A stretch of DNA of 18,464 nucleotides from an uncultured Gemmatimonadota bacterium (GTDB lineage Bacteria > Gemmatimonadota > Gemmatimonadetes > Gemmatimonadales > Gemmatimonadaceae), in assembly GCA_946478895.1 (NCBI GenBank), contig CAMLDY010000049.1, positions 1-18,464 of the forward strand, in the 5' to 3' direction. Below the pieces are notes generated by a model. The model was not told where the DNA came from, ran no database searches, and saw nothing but the letters and a program-made list of their open reading frames with translations. The stretch's first letter is position 1. Each line of letters starts with the position of its first letter. Below, one piece after another: positions 1 to 8,005 of the stretch. The position numbers and the translations under genes are program-made.

Positions 1-146
1 ATCACCAGCTCTTCGTCAGCGGTGAGAAACTCCCAGTCGAGGAAGTCGGCCACGGGTCTTCCATTCACCGTCAGGAGCTCGGTCCCGGGCTGGATGCCAA
101 GCTCTTCAGCGATGCTATTCTGCTCGACGCGAGAGACCTTTACCAT
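1..146 (-). CDS. DUF512-type PDZ/radical SAM protein, N-terminal fragment
   Basis: Only the first 48 codons lie in the window; the gene continues past position 1. The peptide starts at ATG 146-144 and reads MVKVSRVEQNSIAEELGIQP, then a PDZ-like segment with GTELLTVNGRPV and a DWEFLTADEEL motif. That pattern (xxSIAEELGI, GDxLLxxNG, DxLDYxFLxADEEL) is the N-terminal PDZ segment of the DUF512 family, whose members go on to a radical SAM-like core. Their biochemical role is not established to my knowledge. The gene follows uvrC by 82 nt and has its own candidate promoter (156-183). The family call rests on a short fragment, and another PDZ protein remains possible. Confidence 0.72.
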   Translation of the reverse strand, partial: MVKVSRVEQNSIAEELGIQPGTELLTVNGRPVADFLDWEFLTADEELV

Positions 147-155
147 AGCTCAAGT

Positions 156-183
156 AATTTAGAGCTACAGCCAGCGAAATCAA
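156..183 (-). promoter_or_regulatory. Candidate promoter of the DUF512 gene
   Basis: On the minus strand TTGATT (183-178) is followed by a 16-nt spacer and TAAATT (161-156), each matching the sigma70 consensus at four of six bases. A start of transcription seven bases after the -10 would leave about three untranslated bases before the ATG at 146. This is weak, pattern-based evidence in an 82-nt intergenic gap (147-228). I see no clear terminator for uvrC there. Confidence 0.35.
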
Positions 184-228
184 GGAATTGTCGAACTTTA
201 GCTCACCTGCGCTGCGCCGGTGTGGGGT

Positions 229-2049
229 CTAGACGGGGGCCGTGGCGGCCAGCGATTCGAGCAGTTTGCGGGCGCGGTCGATGTTGAAGCCCGGCAGCCT
301 GGCGATGGCTTCTTCCCCAGCATTCCGCACGCCCTGGACGCTGCCGAATTCCTTCAGGAGCAGGCGCCGTTTCACCGGTCCAATGCCCGGAACCCTGAGC
401 AGCTCCGAGGTAACCGTTCGCATGGTCCGTCGCTTCCGGTTGTAGGTGACGGCGAACCGGTGCGCCTCATCGCGCGCCTGCTGGAGCAGCCTGAGACCAG
501 GCGATCTCCGTGACAACCGAAGGGGCTCCTCTCGGCCCCAGACGAAGATCTCCTCCTCCCTCTTGGCGAGGCTGATCAAAGGGCGGTCATTGATCCCGGC
601 CGCCACCAACGCATCGTGCGCGGCGGAAAGCTGCCCCTTTCCGCCGTCGATGACGATCAGGTCGGGCAACGGCTTTTCGTCCCTCAGCCGTCGCTCGAAG
701 TAACGGCCAACGACTTCCCTCATCGACGCGAAGTCATCGCTGCCCTCCACAGTCTTTACCTTGAACTTCCGGTACTCGCTCCGCTTCGGGCGCCCGTTCT
801 CGAACCAAATGCAGGAGCCAACCGTGTCGGTTCCCTGCGTCGTCGAGATGTCGAAGCAGACCAGCGACCGTGGTAACCTTTGGAGTCCGAGCTCGCGCCC
901 GAGCTCGTAAACCGGGTCGCCTGCCCTCTCGTCTGCCTCCATCGAGGAGAGCTTGAGCTCCTCGAGAAGGTGCCGCGCGTTCTGTTCCGCCAGGGCGATG
1001 AGCTCGCGCCGTGGGCCGCGCTGCGGAATGTGGATGCGAGACTCGGGCAGCGCCTGCTCGACGAGCTCCCGGTCCTGGAAATCGAACGGCAGCAACAGGT
1101 CGCGCGCTTTTTCCTGCATTCCGACGTAACTGCCGGCAAGAAACATCGTCATGACCTCGCTGTCGTCTTCACCATCGATGTTGGTGAGGAACCGGTGCTC
1201 CCGCGACAGCAGCTTCCCGCTGCGAATACGAAGCAGCGCCACGCAGGCATCGTCGCCATCGCGGGCGTAGCCGATCACATCGCGGTCACCTCCTTCGACT
1301 TCCAGGACGACCGTCGGCTCCTCCATCCGCTCCAGATGATGCAGCACGTCGCGCAGCTCGGCTGCGCGCTCGAAATCGAGCTGCTCCGAAGCGAGATCCA
1401 TCCGCTCCCTGACTCTGCGCACGACTTCGTCGGGCCGGCCGGAGAGGAACAGGACGACTTCATCGATCATCGCCCGATAGTCGTGCTGCGACTGCGCCAG
1501 GATGCACGGCGCCTTGCAGCGCTTGATGTAGTAATCGAGGCAGGGGCGCTCCGGCATCTGCGCGGGCATGTCGTAGTTGCAGCTGCGCACGGTGAAGATG
1601 CGCTTTACGACGTTGAGTGCGCGACGCATGGCTCCGACATCGGTGTAGGGACCAAAGTAGCTCGCGCCGTCGTCCTCCAGTCGCCGCGTCACGTACACCC
1701 GTGGAAACGGCTCCTGCACGGTGACCTTGATGTACGGGTACGACTTGTCGTCGCGCAGCGCGATGTTGAATCGCGGCTGATACTCCTTGATCAGGTTGGC
1801 CTCGAGGATCAGCGCGTGCGCTTCGCTCGGAACGACGATGGTCTCCAGGTCGCTGATCAGCCCGACGAGGTGTCGGGTTTTCACACTCTCCAGCTGGTCG
1901 TTGTTGAAGTAGCTGCGAACCCGCGACCTCAGCCGCTTTGCCTTTCCGACGTAGAGGATCGTCCCGTCCGGCGACTTCCAGAGGTACACCCCTGGCCCTT
2001 CGGGGAGGTGCGGAAGTTTTGTCGCGACGGCGTCAGGAACAGGCAGCAT
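229..2049 (-). CDS. uvrC: UvrABC system protein C (excinuclease subunit)
   Basis: UvrC makes the 3' and 5' incisions of nucleotide excision repair after UvrA/UvrB damage recognition. At 606 residues it has the usual family length. The order of domains is intact: GIY-YIG nuclease at about 16-95 (GVY at 20-22, YVG at 33-35, Glu83 as the expected metal ligand); four cysteines (157, 170, 178, 182) spaced like those reported to hold an Fe-S cluster in E. coli UvrC; a UVR motif at about 215-242 for UvrB contact; an RNase H-like nuclease with Asp400, Asp468 (IDGGKGQ) and His530; and tandem helix-hairpin-helix motifs at about 550-600 (VPGIGPVKRR, LPGFNIDRAR). The ATG at 2049 lies five bases after a perfect TATAAT, and no Shine-Dalgarno sequence precedes it. 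It follows murJ by 31 nt. Confidence 0.97.
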   Translation of the reverse strand: MLPVPDAVATKLPHLPEGPGVYLWKSPDGTILYVGKAKRLRSRVRSYFNNDQLESVKTRHLVGLISDLETIVVPSEAHALILEANLIKEYQPRFNIALRDDKSYPYIKVTVQEPFPRVYVTRRLEDDGASYFGPYTDVGAMRRALNVVKRIFTVRSCNYDMPAQMPERPCLDYYIKRCKAPCILAQSQHDYRAMIDEVVLFLSGRPDEVVRRVRERMDLASEQLDFERAAELRDVLHHLERMEEPTVVLEVEGGDRDVIGYARDGDDACVALLRIRSGKLLSREHRFLTNIDGEDDSEVMTMFLAGSYVGMQEKARDLLLPFDFQDRELVEQALPESRIHIPQRGPRRELIALAEQNARHLLEELKLSSMEADERAGDPVYELGRELGLQRLPRSLVCFDISTTQGTDTVGSCIWFENGRPKRSEYRKFKVKTVEGSDDFASMREVVGRYFERRLRDEKPLPDLIVIDGGKGQLSAAHDALVAAGINDRPLISLAKREEEIFVWGREEPLRLSRRSPGLRLLQQARDEAHRFAVTYNRKRRTMRTVTSELLRVPGIGPVKRRLLLKEFGSVQGVRNAGEEAIARLPGFNIDRARKLLESLAATAPV

Positions 2050-2054
2050 GTGTA

Positions 2055-2063
2055 ATTATACCA
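2055..2063 (-). promoter_or_regulatory. Extended -10 promoter of uvrC, probably leaderless
   Basis: Minus strand 2063-2055 reads TGGTATAAT: a perfect sigma70 -10 hexamer with the TGn extension. Only TACAC separates it from the uvrC ATG (2049). A normal start point six to seven bases after the hexamer falls on the ATG itself, so the transcript would be leaderless or nearly so. The -35 region is poor (TGAACC at 17-nt spacing), as is typical of extended -10 promoters. It lies in the 31-nt gap after murJ. Confidence 0.6.
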
Positions 2064-2080
2064 TTCGCGAAAAGCCTGGT

Positions 2081-3853
2081 TCATGTCCTCCTTCGCGCCA
2101 GCTTCAGCAGTCGCCTGCCGCGATCGACAACGGTGGCCGCCTCTGGGATCCGTAACGCTGCCGTAAACGCGATGTAGGCCATGCCGTACACAGCGAGCAA
2201 CACCAGCGCGGTCAGCTTCGAGCTCACTGCGTTGTCGTGAGTCGTAAAAACCGGACTAGAGCGGTCGATTGCCAGCTTGTAAATCCACGGAATCGACGCC
2301 GCTCCAAAGCCTGCTGCCCACAGCTGTGCCATGCGCGAGGAGATGAGTCGGGTCCGCCCGATTCTCTTATCGAGCTCGCGTCGCAGCAGAAAGAACTCCA
2401 CCCAACCCGCGAGACCCGCGGATGCGGTCAGTCCCGCCGCGCCGAGTCGGCGGTCGACGCCCAGGAGACCCGGCAACACCAGCGCAAAGAAGTAGCCGAG
2501 TAGAGTGGTAAGCGTCACTCGCACGACCGCATACCGGAGCGGCGTGCGGGTGTCGCGCAGTGCGTAGAATGTCGATGAGTAGAGCCGGCCCATCGTTGAC
2601 GCGAGCAGGCCGACGGTCGATCCGATCAGAATCTCCCACACCCAGATCGTATCGCCGCGATTGAACTTCCCACTCTCGTAGAGCAAGTGCACGATCAGAT
2701 CACCGAGCGCGAGCAACGCGACAACGCTGGGGACGATGAAGTACGCGATTCTATTCAGTCCGTCGCTCAGCCGGCCTCGCAGGTAGGCACTGATTTCGGC
2801 GGTCGTCCCAACTGCGCGCGACATCGCCGGCAGCTCCGCGGCGGAGATCGCCATCCCGAAGAGGCTGATGGGCAGGACGTAAATCGTCTGCGCGTAGGTG
2901 AAGGACGAGACCGCCCCATTTCCCAGATAACTCGCGAGCCACGCGTCCACATACGCGCTCAGCTGTACCACGCCCCGACCCACGAAAGCGGGAACGAAGT
3001 TTCTGAAAACATTCCGCACGCTCGCGGCTGCCGCGGTGAGGCGCGGCCGCACTCCGCGCGCCAGCGCCATCACCTGCGGCAGCTGGATTCCGAACTGCAG
3101 CGCGCTGCCAACCACCGATCCATAGGCCAGATAGGTCGCCAGCTGGACTTCGTTGTGCCCTCTGTGGAAGAAGACCAGCGTCGCGATCATCGCCAGATTC
3201 CACAACACTGGCGCCGTATACGACATGAAGAAGCGGCGATGACTGTTCAGAACACCGAGACACCACGCCGAGAACACCAGCAGCCCGGCGCCGGGAAAGA
3301 GAATCCTCGTCAAGCGAACCGTAAGCTCGCGCTTTTCTCCGGTGAATCCGTTCGCAATCACCGCGACCAGCCATGGCGCGGTGATCACCCCGATCAGTAC
3401 GATGATCGCTGAAACGAGCGCGAGCATCCCCGCTACTGCGCCCGCGAGGCGCGTCGCCTCCGCGTCTTCGCCCCGGCCCAGCAGTCCGGCGTACTCCGGG
3501 ATGAATGAAGCGGACAGCACGCCTTCCCCGAACAGGTTCTGCAGGAGATTCGGAATCCGGAAAGCGGCGTTGAACGCGTCCGCAGCCATGCCCGCGCCGA
3601 GGTAGCGCGCCATCATCGTCTGGCGAATCAGGCCGGCAAGTCGGCTGAGGAGAATGCCCGCGCCGACAAGAAACGCCGCGCCCTTCGAGCGGTCGAACGC
3701 CCTGGTCTCGGTGCCGCGGGGTGTCGCGCGCCGGTCTACCGGCGGAGTCGCCTCTACAACTTCGTCGGCCTCGGGCGGAATAATCTCCGGCAGCGACTTC
3801 TCTCGCTCAGTCGATTCCGGCGCGCCCTGGCCTTTGCCGAACGAATCGGTCAC
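2081..3853 (-). CDS. murJ: MurJ (MviN) family lipid II flippase
   Basis: This polytopic inner-membrane protein of the MOP superfamily flips the peptidoglycan precursor lipid II to the periplasm. The 590-residue product has a charged, proline-rich cytosolic tail of about 56 residues, then many hydrophobic segments ending near 570. The N-terminal core matches MurJ closely: SRLAGLIRQ at 70-78, GAGMAADAF at 86-94, RIPNLLQNLFGEG at 99-111. By eye, E. coli R18, R24 and D39 correspond to R71, R77 and D92. The R52 and R270 equivalents appear to be Gln105 and Thr323. The start is GTG at 3853, in a GTGA overlap with the bshC stop, which supports the long N-terminal tail being real. The product ends 31 nt before uvrC. 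Confidence 0.93.
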   Translation of the reverse strand: MTDSFGKGQGAPESTEREKSLPEIIPPEADEVVEATPPVDRRATPRGTETRAFDRSKGAAFLVGAGILLSRLAGLIRQTMMARYLGAGMAADAFNAAFRIPNLLQNLFGEGVLSASFIPEYAGLLGRGEDAEATRLAGAVAGMLALVSAIIVLIGVITAPWLVAVIANGFTGEKRELTVRLTRILFPGAGLLVFSAWCLGVLNSHRRFFMSYTAPVLWNLAMIATLVFFHRGHNEVQLATYLAYGSVVGSALQFGIQLPQVMALARGVRPRLTAAAASVRNVFRNFVPAFVGRGVVQLSAYVDAWLASYLGNGAVSSFTYAQTIYVLPISLFGMAISAAELPAMSRAVGTTAEISAYLRGRLSDGLNRIAYFIVPSVVALLALGDLIVHLLYESGKFNRGDTIWVWEILIGSTVGLLASTMGRLYSSTFYALRDTRTPLRYAVVRVTLTTLLGYFFALVLPGLLGVDRRLGAAGLTASAGLAGWVEFFLLRRELDKRIGRTRLISSRMAQLWAAGFGAASIPWIYKLAIDRSSPVFTTHDNAVSSKLTALVLLAVYGMAYIAFTAALRIPEAATVVDRGRRLLKLARRRT

Positions 3854-5433
3854 GCGCGATTCCGGGCTGCGGTCGTTTGCTCGCGCGCGCGATGCGATCG
3901 ATCGTCGATAAGTCGCTGCGCGTGCACTCGGCCCTCAGTCAACATGTCATCCACAAGGCCAGGCCCATACCGCGCAAGCAGCGGGACAAAATTGAGGGCT
4001 CGCTCCTGGGGTTTGCCGAACGGATAGAGTGACCCGCGCGCGCTGGCGATCTCCTGCATCGTCTCGGCGTGCTCCTTCTTGGCCGCCGCCAGGAGGCGCC
4101 GCTCGAACCGGTCGAGGCGGCGCAGCATGTTCGCGCGCAGACCACCGGTTACCGCCGCGCTCACGAGCCCACCCTCGGTTGCGACAGCCTCGCTCAGCTC
4201 ATCGAGTTTCTGATCGATCGACGCACGGGTCGAAGCCAGCCGCTCCAACACCTCGCGTGGCACCCGTTCGCGCGCGACGCGCGATTCGGCCTCGTGTGGA
4301 TCACGCAGGTCGTCCGGATCGAGGTGCAGCTTCTCCAGAATCCGGGCGACGTGCGGCTCCATGATGGTCGCTGACCACCGCGGTACTATCAGCGGCCGTC
4401 GCGCCCCGATCGTGTCAGCGATTGGTCCAAGCTGCGCGAAGTACGCGATCTCTGCCGGCCCGCCGATGTACGCAGCCGTGGGGAGAATCGCGCGCTCCAC
4501 AACCGGACGCAGCAGCACGTTGGGTCCCATATCGGCGCTCTCGCTTTGCTTCCCCGCAGCTTTGATCGGTATTCTCCGCCTCGACCCGGAAACCGTGCTG
4601 AATACAAGCGAAAGGCCCGGGACATCCTGCACCTGGGGTACGAATCCGGCTGCCTCGATGGCGCGGTTCTGCTCTGCCACGTTCGCCGCAATTTCAGCGG
4701 CGTGACGCAGGGCTTTCTGAAGAATCGGCCCCGCGGCCGAGCGAGTGGCGGCGTGCGACGCGTCGATCACAGCGATGCCGAGCGGCGCGAAGAGCGCCCG
4801 CAGGAAGCCGACGTATGCCGAACCTATCGTTTCCTTGTTGGTGTAAAAGCGCTCGAGCAGCTCCAGTGGCTTCGGATCTATCGTTGATCCGGCGCTTCGA
4901 ACCAGCGCGTCGAGCTGATCGGACACATCCCCGAGCGGCATCGATGCCATTGGCCTGCCGAGCGGTTCGGCGTGATCGATTCGAAGCAGCTGTGCTCCGC
5001 CCGGTCCAGATACGACGGTGGTGCTTGCTTCCCGGAAATCGGTGTCGTCTGTCGCCGCCCAGAACACCGGCGCGACCGGGACGCCCGCTGAATCCTGAAG
5101 CGCGTCTGCCATCGCCAGCGCGCTCAGCGCCTTGGAGATCGTGTAAATCGGTCCTCCGAAGAGTCCCGGCTGCTGCCCAGTGGTGACGACGACGCCACGC
5201 CCATTTGCCGAGGCGGCGAGCCTCTCCTTTGCCTTTCCTGTCGCTTCGATCGCCGGCGACAATCGGTCCAGCCAATCCGCGGGGAAGTCGGCGCGCACGC
5301 CGTCGATTCGCGTGCGCCATTCCGACGGAGTACCGGGGATGGACTCGTACCAACCTGCCGGAGCATCGCCGCTGATAAACGCGGCCGCAAGCGGGTTGGT
5401 CGCGACGGACTGGCTGATGACGCGCGGATTCAT
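3850..5433 (-). CDS. bshC: Putative cysteine ligase BshC, last step of bacillithiol synthesis
   Basis: BshC is thought to add cysteine to glucosaminyl-malate to give bacillithiol, the low-molecular-weight thiol of many Firmicutes and FCB bacteria. I place the start at ATG 5433 (527 residues; the B. subtilis protein is slightly longer), because it forms an ATGA overlap with the upstream methyltransferase stop. An in-frame start 15 codons further up would run deep into that gene. Hallmarks are GQQPGLFGGP at 86-95 and PVFWAATDDTDF at 122-133, equivalent to the family's GQQxGLxxGP and PVFWxAxEDHDF. The C-terminal third is rich in Arg, Glu and Ala and probably forms the family's coiled coil. BshA and BshB are not in this window. 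The stop overlaps the murJ GTG by four bases. Confidence 0.93.
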   Translation of the reverse strand: MNPRVISQSVATNPLAAAFISGDAPAGWYESIPGTPSEWRTRIDGVRADFPADWLDRLSPAIEATGKAKERLAASANGRGVVVTTGQQPGLFGGPIYTISKALSALAMADALQDSAGVPVAPVFWAATDDTDFREASTTVVSGPGGAQLLRIDHAEPLGRPMASMPLGDVSDQLDALVRSAGSTIDPKPLELLERFYTNKETIGSAYVGFLRALFAPLGIAVIDASHAATRSAAGPILQKALRHAAEIAANVAEQNRAIEAAGFVPQVQDVPGLSLVFSTVSGSRRRIPIKAAGKQSESADMGPNVLLRPVVERAILPTAAYIGGPAEIAYFAQLGPIADTIGARRPLIVPRWSATIMEPHVARILEKLHLDPDDLRDPHEAESRVARERVPREVLERLASTRASIDQKLDELSEAVATEGGLVSAAVTGGLRANMLRRLDRFERRLLAAAKKEHAETMQEIASARGSLYPFGKPQERALNFVPLLARYGPGLVDDMLTEGRVHAQRLIDDRSHRAREQTTAARNRA

Positions 5434-6200
5434 TGACGGCTGGCGAAGAGTATCGTGCGAGGCGAGCTCTCGGACCATTCCGCGCCGCCGTAGTCGCCGA
5501 ACAGTCGATCGATGGTGAAGCCCGCGTCGGCAAGCATGCGCTCCAGATCGGCCGCCGACAGCAGGCGCACTCGCTCGATGTATTCCTTGCCTTTGTCGCG
5601 CAGCGTGATGGTCTTCTGAACGAAGCGATTGTCAGATGTGATCTCCCGACGCTGCTCGATGGTTATTCCATTCTCGACGCGCTCGTCATACGGAACGAGC
5701 TCGCGCCGAACCTGGGAGGCATTCAGGAAATCGATGACGAAGGTCGCGCCTGGGCGCATCGCGTGTCCCACACACGACAGCACCCGCGCGTGCTCGACAT
5801 CGTCGTCGAAGTAGCCGAAGCTCGTGAACAGGTTGACGACGAGATCGAAGCTTCGGTCGGCAAATGGAAGCTCGCGCATGTCGGCGCGCACGTACGGTGC
5901 ATCGGGCGACTCGCGTCGCGCAACGCGAAGGAGCGCCAGCGAGAGATCGAGTCCGACTGTCCACCATCTCTCGAACAGAACCCGGGTGTGACGACCCGCT
6001 CCGCAACCCAGATCGAGCACAGCGTCGATCTGACGCCCGGGCAGATTGGCCGCGATCAGCTCGATTGCGTGCTCCGCTTCGAGCTCGTCACGGTGCTGAT
6101 AGATTCGGAGATAGTCCTCCCCAAACCACTCCTCGAACCAGTCGGCCTCCTCCGAGCCGGCTCGCTGCCTCCCCGTGGCTCTGTGATCGAGCGTCGTCAT
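5430..6200 (-). CDS. Class I SAM-dependent methyltransferase, candidate N-methyl-bacillithiol synthase
   Basis: The 256-residue product has a canonical Rossmann-fold methyltransferase core. Motif I is VLDLGCGAGRH at 61-71, an acidic residue ends strand 2 (GLDLS, Asp85), motif III-like ADMRELPF is at 106-113, and FDLVVNLFTSFGYF is at 118-131. The N-terminus carries WFEEWFGEDY. It contains no DNA or RNA recognition domain, so a small-molecule substrate is likely. It is coupled on both sides: its ATG overlaps the rlmH stop and its TGA overlaps the bshC ATG. In Chlorobaculum tepidum a SAM methyltransferase (NmbA) makes N-methyl-bacillithiol, so the coupling to bshC makes bacillithiol a plausible substrate here. 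That substrate is inference; the fold is clear. Confidence 0.9.
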   Translation of the reverse strand: MTTLDHRATGRQRAGSEEADWFEEWFGEDYLRIYQHRDELEAEHAIELIAANLPGRQIDAVLDLGCGAGRHTRVLFERWWTVGLDLSLALLRVARRESPDAPYVRADMRELPFADRSFDLVVNLFTSFGYFDDDVEHARVLSCVGHAMRPGATFVIDFLNASQVRRELVPYDERVENGITIEQRREITSDNRFVQKTITLRDKGKEYIERVRLLSAADLERMLADAGFTIDRLFGDYGGAEWSESSPRTILFASRQ

Positions 6201-6661
6201 TTATGGTACGGCTCACCGCGCACGATCGTACCGGCGCGGTAGATCTGCTCGACCAGGACGAGACGCGCGATTTCGTGGGGCAGAGTCCAAGGCGCCAGCG
6301 ACAGCTTCATCTTCGACGCCGCACCGACATTCGGTGCCAGTCCGAAAGCGCCACCGATCAGAAAGGCGAGATCGCGATCCTGTTCGCGCGCGGTCTGAAG
6401 AAGTCCGGCAAACTCTTCCGAGGTGAGCGACTTGCCTTTGACGTCGCATGCAATCATCTGCGCCTGCGCGGGGACTCTCTCCTTGAGGCGCTCGCCTTCG
6501 CGCTCCTTCACCTTGTCGATGGGAATGGCGCCCGCGCGTTCCTCCCTGACTTCATGCACATCGAGCGGCCAGTACCGCGCCGCTCGTTTCTCGAAGTCCC
6601 GGATCGCCTCGCCCAGCGCGGGATTGCGCGCTTTGCCGACCACGGCGACAACGAGCCGCAT
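6197..6661 (-). CDS. rlmH: 23S rRNA (pseudouridine1915-N3)-methyltransferase RlmH
   Basis: RlmH is a small SPOUT-class enzyme that methylates pseudouridine 1915 in helix 69 of 23S rRNA on assembled ribosomes. The 154-residue length is standard. The SAM-binding trefoil knot shows FLIGGAFGL near residues 99-107, and the C-terminus ends in YRAGTIVRGEPYHK, the diagnostic tail of the family. The ATG at 6661 directly follows the TAG of glutamate dehydrogenase with no spacing, and its own stop overlaps the following methyltransferase start by four bases. Confidence 0.96.
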   Translation of the reverse strand: MRLVVAVVGKARNPALGEAIRDFEKRAARYWPLDVHEVREERAGAIPIDKVKEREGERLKERVPAQAQMIACDVKGKSLTSEEFAGLLQTAREQDRDLAFLIGGAFGLAPNVGAASKMKLSLAPWTLPHEIARLVLVEQIYRAGTIVRGEPYHK

Positions 6662-7969
6662 CTATGCGTAAATGCCGCGCAGTTTGTGAACGCTCGCAAC
6701 TCTGCTGATCGAGAGCATGTAGGCCGCCGTGCGCATGTTGACCCGGCGCTCACGCGACAGATCCAGTACCGCCTGAAAGCTCTGCTTCATGATCGTCTCC
6801 AGCCGCTCGTTGACCAGGTCCTCGGGCCAGAAGTATCCGCCGCGATCCTGGACCCACTCGAAGTACGAGACGGTGACTCCGCCCGCATTCGCCAGGATGT
6901 CCGGAATCACGAAGATCCCGTTCTCATCGAGCATCGAGTCTGCCGCGGCGGTGGTCGGACCGTTGGCGCCCTCGCAGATGATCCGCGCCTTTATGTCGCC
7001 GGCGTTCCGCGTCGTGATCACGTTCTCGAGCGCCGCCGGCAGCAACACATCCACGTTCAGCGTGAGCAGGTCGCCGCCCGAGATGACCTCGGCTTTCGCG
7101 TATCCCTCGAGTGACTTGTTCTTCTTCACGTGTGCGATTGCATCAGCGATGTCGATGCCGCCCGCGTTGTAGAGCGACGTCGAGCGATCGCCGATCGCCA
7201 CGATCTTGCACCCTTCGCGCGCCAGAAGCTCCGCCGCGACCGAGCCGACATTGCCAAAGCCCTGCACCGCCACCGTCGTTCCCTTCACCGGCATCCCGAG
7301 ATGCTTCAGCGCTTCCTTGGTCACGATCATGCAGCCGCGACCGGTGGCTTCACGACGACCCAGCGACCCACCGAGCGCAACCGGTTTTCCAGTTACGACC
7401 GCTGTCGTGGTGTGGCCGACGTGCATCGAGTAAGTATCCATCACCCACGCCATCACCCGCTCGTTGGTGTTCACGTCTGGCGCCGGAACGTCGGAGTCGG
7501 GCCCGAGCAGGTTGATGATGCCTGACGTGTAGCGGCGGGTGAGCTTCTCCAGCTCGCTGGCGCTCATCGTGAGAGGATCGCATCTCACACCGCCCTTCGC
7601 GCCACCAAACGGAATGTTGACGACCGCGCACTTCCACGTCATCCACGCTGCCAGAGCCTTCACTTCCTCGAGAGTGACCTGCGTGTCGAACCTGATTCCA
7701 CCCTTTGCCGGCCCGCGAGAAGTGTTGTAGAGCACGCGGTAGCCTTCGTACACGTCAACCTGACCGTTGTCCATCATTATCGGAATCGAGACGATGACCT
7801 GCTTCTCCGCCTGTCGCAAAACCTTGTAGAGTCCGGGCTCGAGATCCAGGAGCTCAGCAGCTTTGTCGAAGCGCGACATCATCGCTTCAAATGGATTCTC
7901 TTCGTCGAGAAAATGGTCCTTGTCTGGTCGAACGAGTTTATGGGCAGGAATTCGGGTGTCGGTGGCCAT
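6662..7969 (-). CDS. gdhA: Glutamate dehydrogenase (Glu/Leu/Phe/Val family)
   Basis: This cytosolic enzyme interconverts glutamate with 2-oxoglutarate and ammonia using NAD(P). The 435-residue length and sequence style fit the hexameric, about 45-50 kDa class. Visible are PAKGGIRF at 87-94 (Lys89), the active-site PFGGAKGG at 120-127 with catalytic Lys125, PAPDVNT at 163-169 with Asp165, and the dinucleotide-binding GFGNVG at 237-242. The substrate-pocket residues do not let me exclude a branched-chain dehydrogenase, but the N-terminal half is typical of glutamate enzymes. The cofactor preference cannot be read safely. The gene sits 36 nt after lpxK with no clear promoter or Shine-Dalgarno sequence in the gap, so it is probably read through from the lipid A block. 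The symbol could equally be gdh or gudB. Confidence 0.93.
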   Translation of the reverse strand: MATDTRIPAHKLVRPDKDHFLDEENPFEAMMSRFDKAAELLDLEPGLYKVLRQAEKQVIVSIPIMMDNGQVDVYEGYRVLYNTSRGPAKGGIRFDTQVTLEEVKALAAWMTWKCAVVNIPFGGAKGGVRCDPLTMSASELEKLTRRYTSGIINLLGPDSDVPAPDVNTNERVMAWVMDTYSMHVGHTTTAVVTGKPVALGGSLGRREATGRGCMIVTKEALKHLGMPVKGTTVAVQGFGNVGSVAAELLAREGCKIVAIGDRSTSLYNAGGIDIADAIAHVKKNKSLEGYAKAEVISGGDLLTLNVDVLLPAALENVITTRNAGDIKARIICEGANGPTTAAADSMLDENGIFVIPDILANAGGVTVSYFEWVQDRGGYFWPEDLVNERLETIMKQSFQAVLDLSRERRVNMRTAAYMLSISRVASVHKLRGIYA

Positions 7970-8005
7970 GTGGGTGGATTTCAGTCGTGTTTCGGAGCTT
8001 CCGGT

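Noticed and set aside
147..228. Possible terminator after uvrC
   Set aside because: Only a short CACC/GGTG pairing is present and no U tract follows, so no terminator is called.
880..2055. A long plus-strand open frame (about 390 codons) opposite uvrC
   Set aside because: It is antisense to a complete uvrC with all motifs. Its composition is that of a mirror frame in GC-rich DNA, and it shows no recognisable domain.
1929..2084. A possible 51-codon minus-strand gene starting at ATG 2084, in an ATGA overlap with the murJ stop and behind AAGGAGG
   Set aside because: The ribosome-binding-like sequence is only two bases from the ATG and is explained by two Arg codons of murJ. The rest runs out of frame through uvrC and has no recognisable features.
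5864..7114. A plus-strand open frame of about 415 codons across the methyltransferase, rlmH and gdh
   Set aside because: It runs antisense to three well-supported genes and crosses their boundaries, and its Arg-rich, low-complexity product resembles no family.
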